From: SFTH01 sp963643985
Lineage (GTDB): Bacteria > Bacillota > Clostridia > Christensenellales > Aristaeellaceae
Direction: 5' to 3'
Length of the DNA: 64,000 nucleotides
NCBI GenBank assembly: GCA_963643985.1
Contig: CAVINP010000001.1
Coordinates: forward strand, 1-64,000
Part shown: positions 52,935 through 61,160 of the stretch, one piece after another
Position numbering within the stretch: position 1 is the stretch's first letter
Layout of the letters: each line of letters begins with the position of its first letter
Translations under genes and position numbers: made by a program
The notes under the pieces: generated by a model
The model's database searches: none
Told to the model about the DNA's origin: nothing
Seen by the model: only the letters and a program-made list of their open reading frames with translations

Positions 52935-53962
52935 TGCCGGCCACCGCCCATTCCGCCGGGTGCGCCACCGCCGCCACCGCCACCGAAGTCAGGCATGCTG
53001 CCGCTGTCAAAATTGCTGAAGTCGGGCATATCGCCGCCACCGCCGCCGGGTGCGTTGAACTCCTGAGAGCCGAACATGCCCGATACCAGTCCGCTCAGGC
53101 CGGTCGCCTGCGCCTCGGTTTCGCTCACGACATAGACGGTATCGCCGTCGGAAAGGCCGCTCCTGATCTCGACGTAGTTGCCGTTGCTCACGCCGACCTC
53201 TACGCTGACCTGCTCCAGCTCGCCCGCATCGTTGTACATCAGCACGTAGGCCGAATTGTTATTGTCAAAGCTCAGTGCGTCCATCTTCAGTATGACCACA
53301 TCGTTGGCCTCTTCCTGCACGATGGTGACGCTCGTCTGCATGCCCGGATACACGCCGTCGTCCACATCCACATAGACCGTGGCGGTGTAGTAGGCGACAT
53401 TGCCGCCGGAGGCCGAAATATAGTCGATGGCCGAAATTTGCGAATCGTAGGACTTTTCAAGTGCCGTAACCGTCACCGTGCAGGCCTGACCGACCGCAAC
53501 TTCGGAGATGTCATACTCGTCCACGCGGAAGCGCACGGACATGTGCGTGAAGTCCGCCACCTGCACCAGCATGTCGCCCGCATTGACCTCGTCACCCTCG
53601 GCGACCTCGAGCGCATTGACGCGGCCGTCAAACTCGGCCTCGATCGTCTCGCCGTTGCTCATGCGCAGCAGCTTGTCGCCGTCCTTGACATCGTCGCCCA
53701 CGGCCACGTAGACCTTGCGCACCGTGCCGGAGCCCGACGCGGAATAGCTCGCGCTGTCGATCAGGCTCAGGTTGCCGCTGAAGCTCAGCGAATTGGAAAT
53801 GGAGCCGATGGATGCGGTGTAGGAATCGTACACAGTGGTGTATTCCTGCTTGAGCATGCCGTAGCCGTACCAGAGTGCAGCCGCCAGCAGCAGCAGTACG
53901 ATCAGCCAGATAATCAGTTTTTTGAAGCGCCGCTTGCGCGTCTTCTTGGGTGCCTTGTTCAT
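52931..53962 (-). CDS. Membrane-anchored efflux adaptor (YknX/MacA-like) with glycine-rich tail
   Basis: A 343-residue adaptor. A Lys/Arg-rich N-terminus precedes one transmembrane helix (about residues 15-33). The barrel-sandwich halves (GTVRKVYVAVGDDVKDGD and VNALEVAEGDEVNAGD) are followed by a beta-barrel and a membrane-proximal domain. The helical hairpin is nearly absent between the halves. The C-terminal 45 residues are extremely rich in Gly, Asp, Phe and Met. It is first in the transporter operon, behind a promoter with CTAAGG direct repeats. Confidence 0.9.
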   Translation of the reverse strand: MNKAPKKTRKRRFKKLIIWLIVLLLLAAALWYGYGMLKQEYTTVYDSYTASIGSISNSLSFSGNLSLIDSASYSASGSGTVRKVYVAVGDDVKDGDKLLRMSNGETIEAEFDGRVNALEVAEGDEVNAGDMLVQVADFTHMSVRFRVDEYDISEVAVGQACTVTVTALEKSYDSQISAIDYISASGGNVAYYTATVYVDVDDGVYPGMQTSVTIVQEEANDVVILKMDALSFDNNNSAYVLMYNDAGELEQVSVEVGVSNGNYVEIRSGLSDGDTVYVVSETEAQATGLSGLVSGMFGSQEFNAPGGGGGDMPDFSNFDSGSMPDFGGGGGGGAPGGMGGGRQ

Positions 53963-53996
53963 ATCAGATATTTGTCCTTTCCGGTGGATTGAGGAT

Positions 53997-54028
53997 ATTG
54001 TAGAGTGCCAACCTTAGTTCTTCCTTAG
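53997..54028 (-). promoter_or_regulatory. Efflux operon promoter with CTAAGG direct repeat
   Basis: On the minus strand CTAAGG (54028-54023), five bases, CTAAGG (54017-54012), nine bases, then TACAAT (54002-53997) as -10. The distal repeat takes the place of the -35 box. An 11-bp period is typical of tandem binding by OmpR-family regulators. The same layout occurs before the regulator gene itself (56050-56081). Confidence 0.7.
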
Positions 54029-54149
54029 AAAACGGTATCGGAAATTGAAACAAAGTGTGAATAGTGACCGGTGAAATTGTACGGGTTGGTGTGTTGGCGT
54101 CAAACCAAACCGTATCCCTCACCATTCATCTGATCACTATCCGCTGTTC

Positions 54150-55355
54150 TCAGCGCGGGAGTTCGGCAGTGAAGCACACACCGTCCTGCAGATAGTTCGC
54201 CGTGACCGTGCCGCCGTACATTTCGGCCACCGCACGCGCCGCCGACAGGCCGATGCCGTAGCCGCCGGCCTGCGTGTGGGCGGCATCGCCGCGGTAGAAG
54301 CGGTCAAAGAGGGCCTCGGGCGGACAGTCCGGCAGCGCGGCCACGCTGTTTTCGATCGACAGCAGCGCACGCCTGCGCTTTGTTTCAAGGCGGATATCGA
54401 TCCGTCCGCCCTCGGGCGTGTACTGCACGGCGTTATCCAGAAGCGCGTGCAGCAGCTGCGCCAGATATTCGCGGTTGGCGCGCACGCGCACACCCGCCGT
54501 CAGGCTCTGCGTAAGCGTGATCTTTTTTTCATCCACCATTTCGCGGTAGGTCTCCGCCTCGGATGTGAGCATCGATGTCAGATCCAGCAGCTCCGCGGGC
54601 TGTCTCAGGCTGCCCTCGTCCGCGCGGGCAATGAAGAGCAGCCGCTGCAGCAGTGCGCTTAAGCGATCCACCTGGCCGCGTATGTTCCTGCTCCACTTGT
54701 TCTCGCCGCGTATGAGCTCCATCGCGTCCAGATTGGAGAGTATGACGGCCACGGGCGTCTTGATCTCATGTCCCGCATTGGTGATGAACTGTTTCTGCTT
54801 TTCGATGTTCGCCGCATAGGACTTGACCATGCGCGAGGACACCGGCAGCAGTATCAGGAACATGCCGCCCAGGCAGATCAGCCCCAGCAGCACCGCCGAG
54901 CGGAAGCTGTCCAGGAGCATGAACATCTGTCCGCCCACGTCCATGAGCACCAGGCGATCCCCCTGCAGTTCAAAGCGGTACTGATCGATGTGGCCGCTCG
55001 TTTTGCCCGTTGCCAGCACGCGCCCCGCCAGCGTCTGTGCCGTATCCTCGTCTGCATCCCAGATGCCCTTTTCGTCGAGCACCCGTGCCGTGCCGTCGTC
55101 GTCTGTTTCCACGAGGTAATAGCCCAGACGCATGTCGAACCCTGTCCCCCAGATCAGGCCGAAGAGTGAGGACTCCGGCTGTTTGCCGGTCTGCGCTTCG
55201 TCGCCGCCCTCAAATATCGCTTCGATACGTTCGTTTACGCCCCGCCGAAACTGTATCAGGCTGGCCGCCGTGCTGCCGCAGATGATCAGCGCGATCAGTA
55301 TAACCAGCGCCAGCATTGCGCCGCGTATGAAGCGCCGCCTCAGTGCGCGTATCAC
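54150..55355 (-). CDS. Sensor histidine kinase of the efflux locus
   Basis: A 401-residue membrane kinase. Helices near residues 13-35 and 150-172 bound an extracytoplasmic domain of about 110 residues. HisKA follows (FITNAGHEIKTP) and then the ATPase domain (LLDNAVQYT, YGIGLSAARAVAE). It overlaps the response regulator by four bases and lies directly upstream of the YknXYZ-like operon. The signal is probably an envelope-active compound, by analogy with linked pumps. Confidence 0.93.
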   Translation of the reverse strand: MIRALRRRFIRGAMLALVILIALIICGSTAASLIQFRRGVNERIEAIFEGGDEAQTGKQPESSLFGLIWGTGFDMRLGYYLVETDDDGTARVLDEKGIWDADEDTAQTLAGRVLATGKTSGHIDQYRFELQGDRLVLMDVGGQMFMLLDSFRSAVLLGLICLGGMFLILLPVSSRMVKSYAANIEKQKQFITNAGHEIKTPVAVILSNLDAMELIRGENKWSRNIRGQVDRLSALLQRLLFIARADEGSLRQPAELLDLTSMLTSEAETYREMVDEKKITLTQSLTAGVRVRANREYLAQLLHALLDNAVQYTPEGGRIDIRLETKRRRALLSIENSVAALPDCPPEALFDRFYRGDAAHTQAGGYGIGLSAARAVAEMYGGTVTANYLQDGVCFTAELPR

Positions 55356-56026
55356 TTGCCCACCTCCAGAGAATAGCCCACGCCGCGGCGGGAGCGTATC
55401 GTGACCGTCGAGCCGATCTTCGTCAGCTTCTTTCTCAAATAGGAAATGTAAACCCAGACCGAGCCTTCCTCGGCATCGGAATCCATGCCCCAGATGCGCT
55501 CCAGCAGTGAACCGGCCGAGAAGCAGATGCCGGGGTTGAGGGCAAAGAGCTCCATCATGCGGTATTCCAGACTGCTGAGCGGCTCGCTCTGCCCGCCGCA
55601 GCGCAGTTCGCTGCGGCTCTGATCCAGTTCGATGTCGCCCACGCGCACGACGTCCGGCGTGTAGTTTTCGCGCCGCCTGAGCATCGCCCGCACCCGCGCC
55701 AGCAGTTCGCCCATTGCAAAGGGCTTGGGCAGGTAATCGTCCGCACCCGCGTCCAGACCGCGTATGCGATCCTCCACCTCGGACTTGGCCGTGAGCAGCA
55801 GCACCGGTACGCCGCAGCCCGCTGCGCGGATTTTCCGCAGCGCCTCGATGCCGTCCATTTTCGGCATCATGATGTCCATGATCACGCCGTCATACTGCCC
55901 CGTCAGGGCATAGGAGAGCGCATCCGCACCGTTGTACACCGCATCCACGCTGTATTTGTGATAAGTGAGTATGTCCACAACCGCCTCGGACATGGCGATT
56001 TCATCTTCCGCAAGCAACAGCTTCAT
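55352..56026 (-). CDS. OmpR-family response regulator of the efflux locus
   Basis: A 224-residue regulator with a receiver domain (Glu7/Asp8, phosphoacceptor Asp51 in MDIMMPKMDG, Lys in YLPKPF) and a winged-helix domain ending GVGYSLEVGK. GGAGG precedes the start. Its own promoter and that of the adjacent pump operon share the CTAAGG-N5-CTAAGG word at the same spacing, so it very probably regulates both. A MITE abuts the distal half-site of its promoter. Confidence 0.94.
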   Translation of the reverse strand: MKLLLAEDEIAMSEAVVDILTYHKYSVDAVYNGADALSYALTGQYDGVIMDIMMPKMDGIEALRKIRAAGCGVPVLLLTAKSEVEDRIRGLDAGADDYLPKPFAMGELLARVRAMLRRRENYTPDVVRVGDIELDQSRSELRCGGQSEPLSSLEYRMMELFALNPGICFSAGSLLERIWGMDSDAEEGSVWVYISYLRKKLTKIGSTVTIRSRRGVGYSLEVGK

Positions 56027-56049
56027 ACAATCAATCCTCCACAGGGTAT

Positions 56050-56081
56050 ATCATAAGCCGAAAACCTTAGAAATAGCTTAG
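56050..56081 (-). promoter_or_regulatory. Regulator promoter with CTAAG direct repeat, overlapped by a MITE
   Basis: On the minus strand CTAAG (56081-56077) and CTAAGG (56070-56065) are 11 bases apart, then nine bases to TATGAT (56055-56050). Base 56079 is the first base of the MITE, so three bases of the distal half-site come from the TA target and the element end. Confidence 0.65.
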
Positions 56082-56242
56082 AGCGTGTTTCTAAATTCGC
56101 CACGATGCATTTTCGGCGTCTTTGCCTGCATTTCTGCGTTGATTTCCCTTGATTTACCTCCAGTAAACCTGCGGAAAATCGCCTTGAACTGCAAGCAAAT
56201 CCACTCGAAACTGCACATGTCTCATTTTAGAAACACACTCTA
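56079..56242. mobile_element. MITE-like palindromic element, copy 2 (family A)
   Basis: Identical along all 164 bases to 27113-27276, again flanked by TA. It separates the divergent response-regulator gene and the leucine-rich-repeat gene. Absence of any difference between the copies points to recent movement or ongoing gene conversion. Confidence 0.8.
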
Positions 56243-56300
56243 GGGATCGAAAGCATTATAGCATATCGCCGTCCGATTGCAAGTTCGTCCGGGCGAATGC

Positions 56301-56330
56301 TTGACGGATAAGGCCTGTCAATGCTAAAAT
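56301..56330 (+). promoter_or_regulatory. Promoter of the leucine-rich surface protein
   Basis: TTGACG (56301-56306) and TAAAAT (56325-56330) are 18 bases apart, about 50 bases before the start at 56384. Confidence 0.65.
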
Positions 56331-56383
56331 AAAAACAGAAGTATCAATATGCATATGTGATTTCAGGCGGAAGGGCTGCGAAC

Positions 56384-59212
56384 ATGAAAAAATATATGAG
56401 CTTTATTATGGTGCTGGCGCTGTTGCTCGGCAGCGCACCCGCATCCTTGGCCGAGGAGACCGCCGAACCCGAACCGATTGAAGCGGCCGTCATCGAGGAA
56501 ACGGCAGAGTCTGAGCCAAGCGGGGAGACCGTCATCGAAGAGACGGCCGAACCCGAACCGACCGAAGAGACCACCTCCGAGGAAACAGTCGGGTCTGCAA
56601 CCGAAGAGGATGAAATCGCAATATTGGATGAAATGCCGGAAACAGCCGACACCGGCGATGACGATATGGGCCTGGATCACCCGGAAGGCGGCGACCCGCA
56701 GGAGGATGGCGACGGCCTCAACTTCAATGCTTCCACCGGCACCATCACCGGGCACGCGGATGACTGCAGCGGCGCACTCGACATTCCGGATACGATCGAC
56801 GGCGTGGCCGTCATCAAAATCGGCAGCAGCGCCTTCGCGGACTGCACATCCCTGACTTCCGTGACGATTCCCGAGGGCGTGACGGAGATCGGCGGCTCTG
56901 CATTTAAGGGCTGCACCGCGCTCACGCGCGTGTCTCTTCCTTCAAGTGTCACCAAAATCGGCAGTTCCGCCTTTGAGGGTTGCACATCCCTGACAAGCAT
57001 CAGCCTGCCCGCAGGGCTGACGGAGATTGCGGAGGGCCTGTTCTCGGACTGCTCCGCGCTGGGCAGCATCGGCATTCCGGAAAGCGTCACCCGGATCGGC
57101 GCCTATGCCTTCAACGGCTGCGCAAAGCTCTCGTCGATCGACCTGCCCGAGGGACTCACGTCCGTCGGCAAGTTTGCCTTCTTCAAGTGCGGCAAGCTGA
57201 CGAACGTCTCCGTCCCACAGGGTGTAAGCACGATCACGGACAGCGTCTTTTCCGATTGCACCGCCCTTGCGAAGATCACTTTGCCGGACGGCCTGACCAA
57301 AATCGAATGGAACGCCTTTAACGGTTGCAGTAGCCTTACGAGCATCACCGTTCCGGACGGCGTGAAGGAAATTCTCCAGGGCACTTTCAGGGACTGCACG
57401 AGCCTTTCAAGCATCTCTCTGCCGGAGGGGCTGACCCAAATCTGCACCCGGGCCTTTATCGGCTGCAGCGCACTGACGCGGCTGGACATTCCGTCCACAT
57501 TGCAATCTCTGAGCAGCTACAGTTTTTCATCCGGCACCGCACTGCATTGCACATTGGGCACGACGGGCGCAAAGACGCTGGGCAAGCGCGGCTACGGCTT
57601 TTGGGACGGCGGCAACGAATACAGATATGTCTTTGAAAACGGGAAGGAAAGCGGACTGATACTGCTCTCCTGCGACAAGGATGCGCAAAGCATAACCGTC
57701 CCGAGCGAGGTAACGGATATCGATGGGGCGGCCTTTGACGGCTGCACGAAACTTTGCGAGATCAGCATTTCGGGCAATGATACCCGGTTTGAATCTCTGC
57801 CCGAGGGCGCGACAATCCTGTGCGCATACGGTTCGGATGTTGCCGAACACTGCCTTGAAATCGGCCGGGCGATCGGGTATTTCGACTACGCACCGGTAAC
57901 GGGCATCTCTTTGAACTTTGCAAGGCTCGATCTGGGAAAGGGGCAGACCGTCGGCACGCTCAGGGCCACGGTCGAGCCCGAGAACGCCACCGACCGGACG
58001 GTTATCTGGACGAGCAGCAACGAGAGTGTGGCCATGGTCAACGCCGAGGGCGAAATCACCTGTGTGGCCACGAAGGGCACTGCCGTCATCACTGCCACGG
58101 CGGGCGGGTATGCGGCAAGCTGCACCGTCACCGCACGCAGAAAAGGCGTGACGGGCATTGCCCTGCCTGCCGAAAAGACGGTGGTGCGCGGCAAGACGGC
58201 AACGCTCAAGGCCACGCTTTCCGGCAGACCCACGATATCGACCGTCACCTGGACAAGCAGCGACCCCGAAGTGGCGACGGTTTCAAAGAAGGGCGTCGTG
58301 ACGGGCGTATCCGTCGGCGCGGCCGTCATCACCGCCACGGCCTCAAGCGGCCATCAGACCCGGTGCACGGTGACGGTTGAAAATCAGAAGGTCACAAGGC
58401 TCAGACTCAGCTCAACGAGATTGACGATGTATCACCACGGCGTATCGCGCCTGAAGGTGAGCATCAGCCCCAAAGATGCCTTCGACAAGGCCGTTCTCTG
58501 GGCAAGCAGCAATACGGACGTGGCACGGATCGATTCCAACGGGCTGATCGCCGGCATCACGCCGGGCACGGCCACGATCACCTGTACGGCGCTGGACGGC
58601 AGCGGCCTCGTCGCCAAGTGCACGGTGACGGTCAAAAAAGTTGCCGTCAAAAAGATCGGCATAGTGAACGTTTCCGACGGCAAGACGGCCAAAAGCAGGA
58701 GCTATAACTATGAAGACAATGCGGGCAAGACCTTTGAAGTATTCAGGTCTGTCGTCACGCCCTCGAACGCCACCTACCCGGACGTGAGGTGGACAAGCAG
58801 CAGGGAAAGCGTTGTTTCCGTAGACGAAGCAAGCGGCCGGATCACGATAAACGGCATCGGAACGGCCACCGTCAGCTGCATATCCGTCGACAACAGGCAT
58901 GTGAAGGCGACTTGCAGGATTACGGTGACCAAGACGGCGGTCAAGGGGATCAGCGTCACCCGCGGCGGGGCGACGCTCAACTCCAAGACCGTGCTCAATA
59001 TGAAGAAGAGCGACAGCGACGACACAATCAAGGTCTCCTTCGAGCCGTCCAACGCCAGCTATCAGGATCTGGTATGGAAGACAAGCAACAAAAGAATTGC
59101 AAAAATCGAAAACGGCGTGCTGAAAGCCGTCGGCAAGGGCACGGCGACCATCACGGTCTATGCCAAGGACAACAGCCGTGCCAAGGTCAGCTTCAAGGTA
59201 AAGGTCAGCTGA
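56384..59212 (+). CDS. Secreted BspA-like leucine-rich repeat protein with Big_2 domains
   Basis: A 942-residue exported protein. After the signal peptide (residues 1-23) comes an acidic Glu/Thr/Pro-rich spacer (24-100). About twelve BspA-type leucine-rich repeats follow (TEIGGSAFKGCTALTRVSLP pattern, about 120-390), then a short linker, then five bacterial Ig-like Big_2 domains (about 510-942) with recurrent WTSSN and GTATIT motifs. There is no LPxTG, SLH or other anchor at the C-terminus. Such proteins usually mediate adhesion. I favour the ATG at 56384, behind GGAAGGG, over a GTG at 56357. Confidence 0.9.
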   Translation: MKKYMSFIMVLALLLGSAPASLAEETAEPEPIEAAVIEETAESEPSGETVIEETAEPEPTEETTSEETVGSATEEDEIAILDEMPETADTGDDDMGLDHPEGGDPQEDGDGLNFNASTGTITGHADDCSGALDIPDTIDGVAVIKIGSSAFADCTSLTSVTIPEGVTEIGGSAFKGCTALTRVSLPSSVTKIGSSAFEGCTSLTSISLPAGLTEIAEGLFSDCSALGSIGIPESVTRIGAYAFNGCAKLSSIDLPEGLTSVGKFAFFKCGKLTNVSVPQGVSTITDSVFSDCTALAKITLPDGLTKIEWNAFNGCSSLTSITVPDGVKEILQGTFRDCTSLSSISLPEGLTQICTRAFIGCSALTRLDIPSTLQSLSSYSFSSGTALHCTLGTTGAKTLGKRGYGFWDGGNEYRYVFENGKESGLILLSCDKDAQSITVPSEVTDIDGAAFDGCTKLCEISISGNDTRFESLPEGATILCAYGSDVAEHCLEIGRAIGYFDYAPVTGISLNFARLDLGKGQTVGTLRATVEPENATDRTVIWTSSNESVAMVNAEGEITCVATKGTAVITATAGGYAASCTVTARRKGVTGIALPAEKTVVRGKTATLKATLSGRPTISTVTWTSSDPEVATVSKKGVVTGVSVGAAVITATASSGHQTRCTVTVENQKVTRLRLSSTRLTMYHHGVSRLKVSISPKDAFDKAVLWASSNTDVARIDSNGLIAGITPGTATITCTALDGSGLVAKCTVTVKKVAVKKIGIVNVSDGKTAKSRSYNYEDNAGKTFEVFRSVVTPSNATYPDVRWTSSRESVVSVDEASGRITINGIGTATVSCISVDNRHVKATCRITVTKTAVKGISVTRGGATLNSKTVLNMKKSDSDDTIKVSFEPSNASYQDLVWKTSNKRIAKIENGVLKAVGKGTATITVYAKDNSRAKVSFKVKVS

Positions 59213-59242
59213 GCGACGGATCGGTAGGCAGTGAAACCTTTC

Positions 59243-59271
59243 AACCGGTAACCGATAAACGGTTACCGGTT
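59243..59271. terminator. Bidirectional terminator between convergent genes
   Basis: AACCGGTAACCG and CGGTTACCGGTT form a perfect 12-bp stem with a 5-base loop. Its right arm overlaps the last codons of the NADAR gene. Confidence 0.78.
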
Positions 59272-59763
59272 ATTCATTTCCCCGTTTCTCAGCTTCTCCC
59301 GCACGATCATCAGCGTATAGCCCAGCAGGTTCCGGCCGCGCCACTTGGATGTGTCATAGCGGTCGGGGTTGAAGGTGTTCAGGCCGATACCCCAGACGGG
59401 ATCGGTGCCGGCAAACTCGGCCAGCAGTGCCGTGCCCGTGCCCAGCAGCTTTTCGCGAAGATCGGCGTTTTGCGCAAACTTCGCCATCAGCCCCTCATAG
59501 ACCACGATCTGTCGTATGCCGTTCCAGAGGTGGTCGTTATAGCCGGTCACGCGCCGCCCGGCCGCCTTGATCTTTGCCGGATCGTCGCTCTCCATGATTG
59601 TCTTTGCGTTTTCCGTGTCGCCGAAGATGACTGCCTTTTTGTACATCATGTACTGTTCCATGGATGAAAATTCCACGCCGTCCAGCGTGAAGTGCGACGG
59701 GTACCAATTGCTCAGATAGCCGTTCTCATCCCGCTCAACGTGAAAACCGATAATTTCCCTCAT
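59263..59763 (-). CDS. NADAR-family protein (YbiA/DUF1768-like)
   Basis: A 166-residue NADAR domain protein. It has FHVERDENGYLSNWYPS near the start, SMEQYMMYKKA, and the C-terminal WRGRNLLGYTLMIVREKLR. Members cleave N-glycosidic bonds in riboflavin intermediates (YbiA) or act on NAD-derived ADP-ribose. The exact substrate here is unknown. It covers the whole family length. It converges with the surface-protein gene and shows no operon partner. Confidence 0.9.
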   Translation of the reverse strand: MREIIGFHVERDENGYLSNWYPSHFTLDGVEFSSMEQYMMYKKAVIFGDTENAKTIMESDDPAKIKAAGRRVTGYNDHLWNGIRQIVVYEGLMAKFAQNADLREKLLGTGTALLAEFAGTDPVWGIGLNTFNPDRYDTSKWRGRNLLGYTLMIVREKLRNGEMNNR

Positions 59764-59882
59764 GTCGGTATTCCCCTTTCAATGCAAATCTCATTACATA
59801 AATTATAGCATAATTAATCTTATCTGTCATCACAAAATATGGGGATTTAGCTCCTGAATTTGGGTTAATCACGAAAATTTGG

Positions 59883-59930
59883 GTTCTTCACGGAAAGTTG
59901 GGGGGATTGACCAACCCCACCATCGCCCTT
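59883..59930. repeat. Family-C repeat end, partial copy
   Basis: GGTTCTTCACGGAAAGTTGG and the following GGGGATTGACCAACCCCACC match, with few changes, the reverse complement of the right end of the element at 33064-33192. A more decayed relative precedes it (59866-59880). The remaining 59764-60017 interval holds no gene. Confidence 0.6.
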
Positions 59931-59964
59931 ACGCACCCGCCGCACTGCCGCGAATGAAAATCAA

Positions 59965-60006
59965 AGATGCCGCCGCAGAGCATGATCCTGCGGCAGCATC
60001 TTTTTT
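59965..60006. terminator. Terminator after the D-psicose 3-epimerase gene
   Basis: AGATGCCGCCGCAG pairs with CTGCGGCAGCATCT (one mismatch) around a 9-base loop, flanked by T runs on either strand. Confidence 0.82.
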
Positions 60007-60017
60007 CCTGTTCCGTT

Positions 60018-60893
60018 TTACATTTTCCCGTCAAACATGTACCGCTCGAAGCGCAGGGCATCTGCCGCATCCTTGTCGAGCTTTTCCTCGGAAAGGTCGT
60101 CGTACATATTGTGCCAGATGCGAATGTCGCGTCCGACTTCGCCGCCCATCTTCACGAACGGCTCCATGCAGACCGTGCCCTCATAGCCGATCTCACGCAG
60201 GGCAGCGCCGATTTCCCGCCAGGGCATGCGACCCTTGCCGGGTACGCGACGGTTGCATTCGCCGGTGTGGAAGTGGCCCAATCTTTTGCCGGCCAGGCGT
60301 ATTGCGTCCGCCATGTCATCCTCTTCGATGTTCATATGGAAGGTATCCAGCATCACGTGCACGTTGTCCTCACCCACTTCGTCCACAAAACGCACGGCCT
60401 CCGCACAGGTGTTGAGCAGGTAGCCCTCAAAGCGGTTGAGCACCTCCAGACAGAAGTGCACGCCGTATTCCTTTGCACGGCGACCCACCTCGCGCACGTT
60501 TGCCACGGAACGCGCCCAGTCACCTGCCTTGTCGATGGGCTTGGTGTAGTCTGCCGGCCAGTAGGAGTACAGACCGCCGCCGATGGTATTGATGCCCAGA
60601 ATTTCAAAGCGCTTGAACAACTCATAGTAGAAACTCTTGGCATTCTGCGCAACCTGCGGATCCGCCGAAGCCATGTTGCGGTCCGCGCTCGGGCCGTAGC
60701 CGCCGGTCAGGAAAACGCCGTTGTCGTCCGCACACTTTTTCATGTCGCGCAGCGTCTGAATGGGGAAATCGTTCACCGGCGCACAGCCGATCTCCAGAAA
60801 GTCAAAGCCGAGCTTGGCGATTTTTTCGATGTAGGGAATGTAATCGGCTCCCCACATATCCTCCCAGTAGGCGTAGTAGATGCCGTACTTCAT
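60018..60893 (-). CDS. D-psicose (allulose) 3-epimerase / D-tagatose 3-epimerase
   Basis: A 291-residue TIM-barrel ketose 3-epimerase, very similar to the Clostridium cellulolyticum D-psicose 3-epimerase. It begins MKYGIYYAYWED and has YSYWPADYTKPIDKAGDW, CLEVLNRFEGYL, VMLDTFHMNIEEDDM and GHFHTGECNRRVPGKGR. The metal ligands Glu, Asp, His and Glu fall in CLEV, MLDT, HFHTG and VCMEPF. It interconverts D-fructose and D-psicose in the cytoplasm. The ATG at 60893 has AAGGAGGAG about 6 bases upstream. It stands alone between other units, with a leader of about 200 bases. Confidence 0.93.
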   Translation of the reverse strand: MKYGIYYAYWEDMWGADYIPYIEKIAKLGFDFLEIGCAPVNDFPIQTLRDMKKCADDNGVFLTGGYGPSADRNMASADPQVAQNAKSFYYELFKRFEILGINTIGGGLYSYWPADYTKPIDKAGDWARSVANVREVGRRAKEYGVHFCLEVLNRFEGYLLNTCAEAVRFVDEVGEDNVHVMLDTFHMNIEEDDMADAIRLAGKRLGHFHTGECNRRVPGKGRMPWREIGAALREIGYEGTVCMEPFVKMGGEVGRDIRIWHNMYDDLSEEKLDKDAADALRFERYMFDGKM

Positions 60894-61099
60894 GACAACT
60901 CCTCCTTTTTTTGAATTTCTTTGTTGTAATTTCGGACAACAGTCAAGCACGCAAGGGTTATTGGGGAAATTCGGGAATTTTTCCGCGACAGCTCTGCCCT
61001 TGCGGCCTCGCTCATTTTCGCCGCCGTTTCCCGTTCCGATCTGCCCGGGCCGTTCTCGAAATTGCCCGTATTATAGCTGTTTTTGAAATATCCGGTTTA

Positions 61100-61128
61100 A
61101 TTATATCATAAGGGCAGGCGTTTGACAA
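61100..61128 (-). promoter_or_regulatory. Promoter of the D-psicose 3-epimerase gene
   Basis: On the minus strand TTGTCA (61128-61123) and TATAAT (61105-61100) are 17 bases apart. It would give a leader of about 200 bases in which no gene is visible. Confidence 0.6.
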
Positions 61129-61160
61129 GGGATCCGCTTATTTCAATTTGGCAAACGGCA

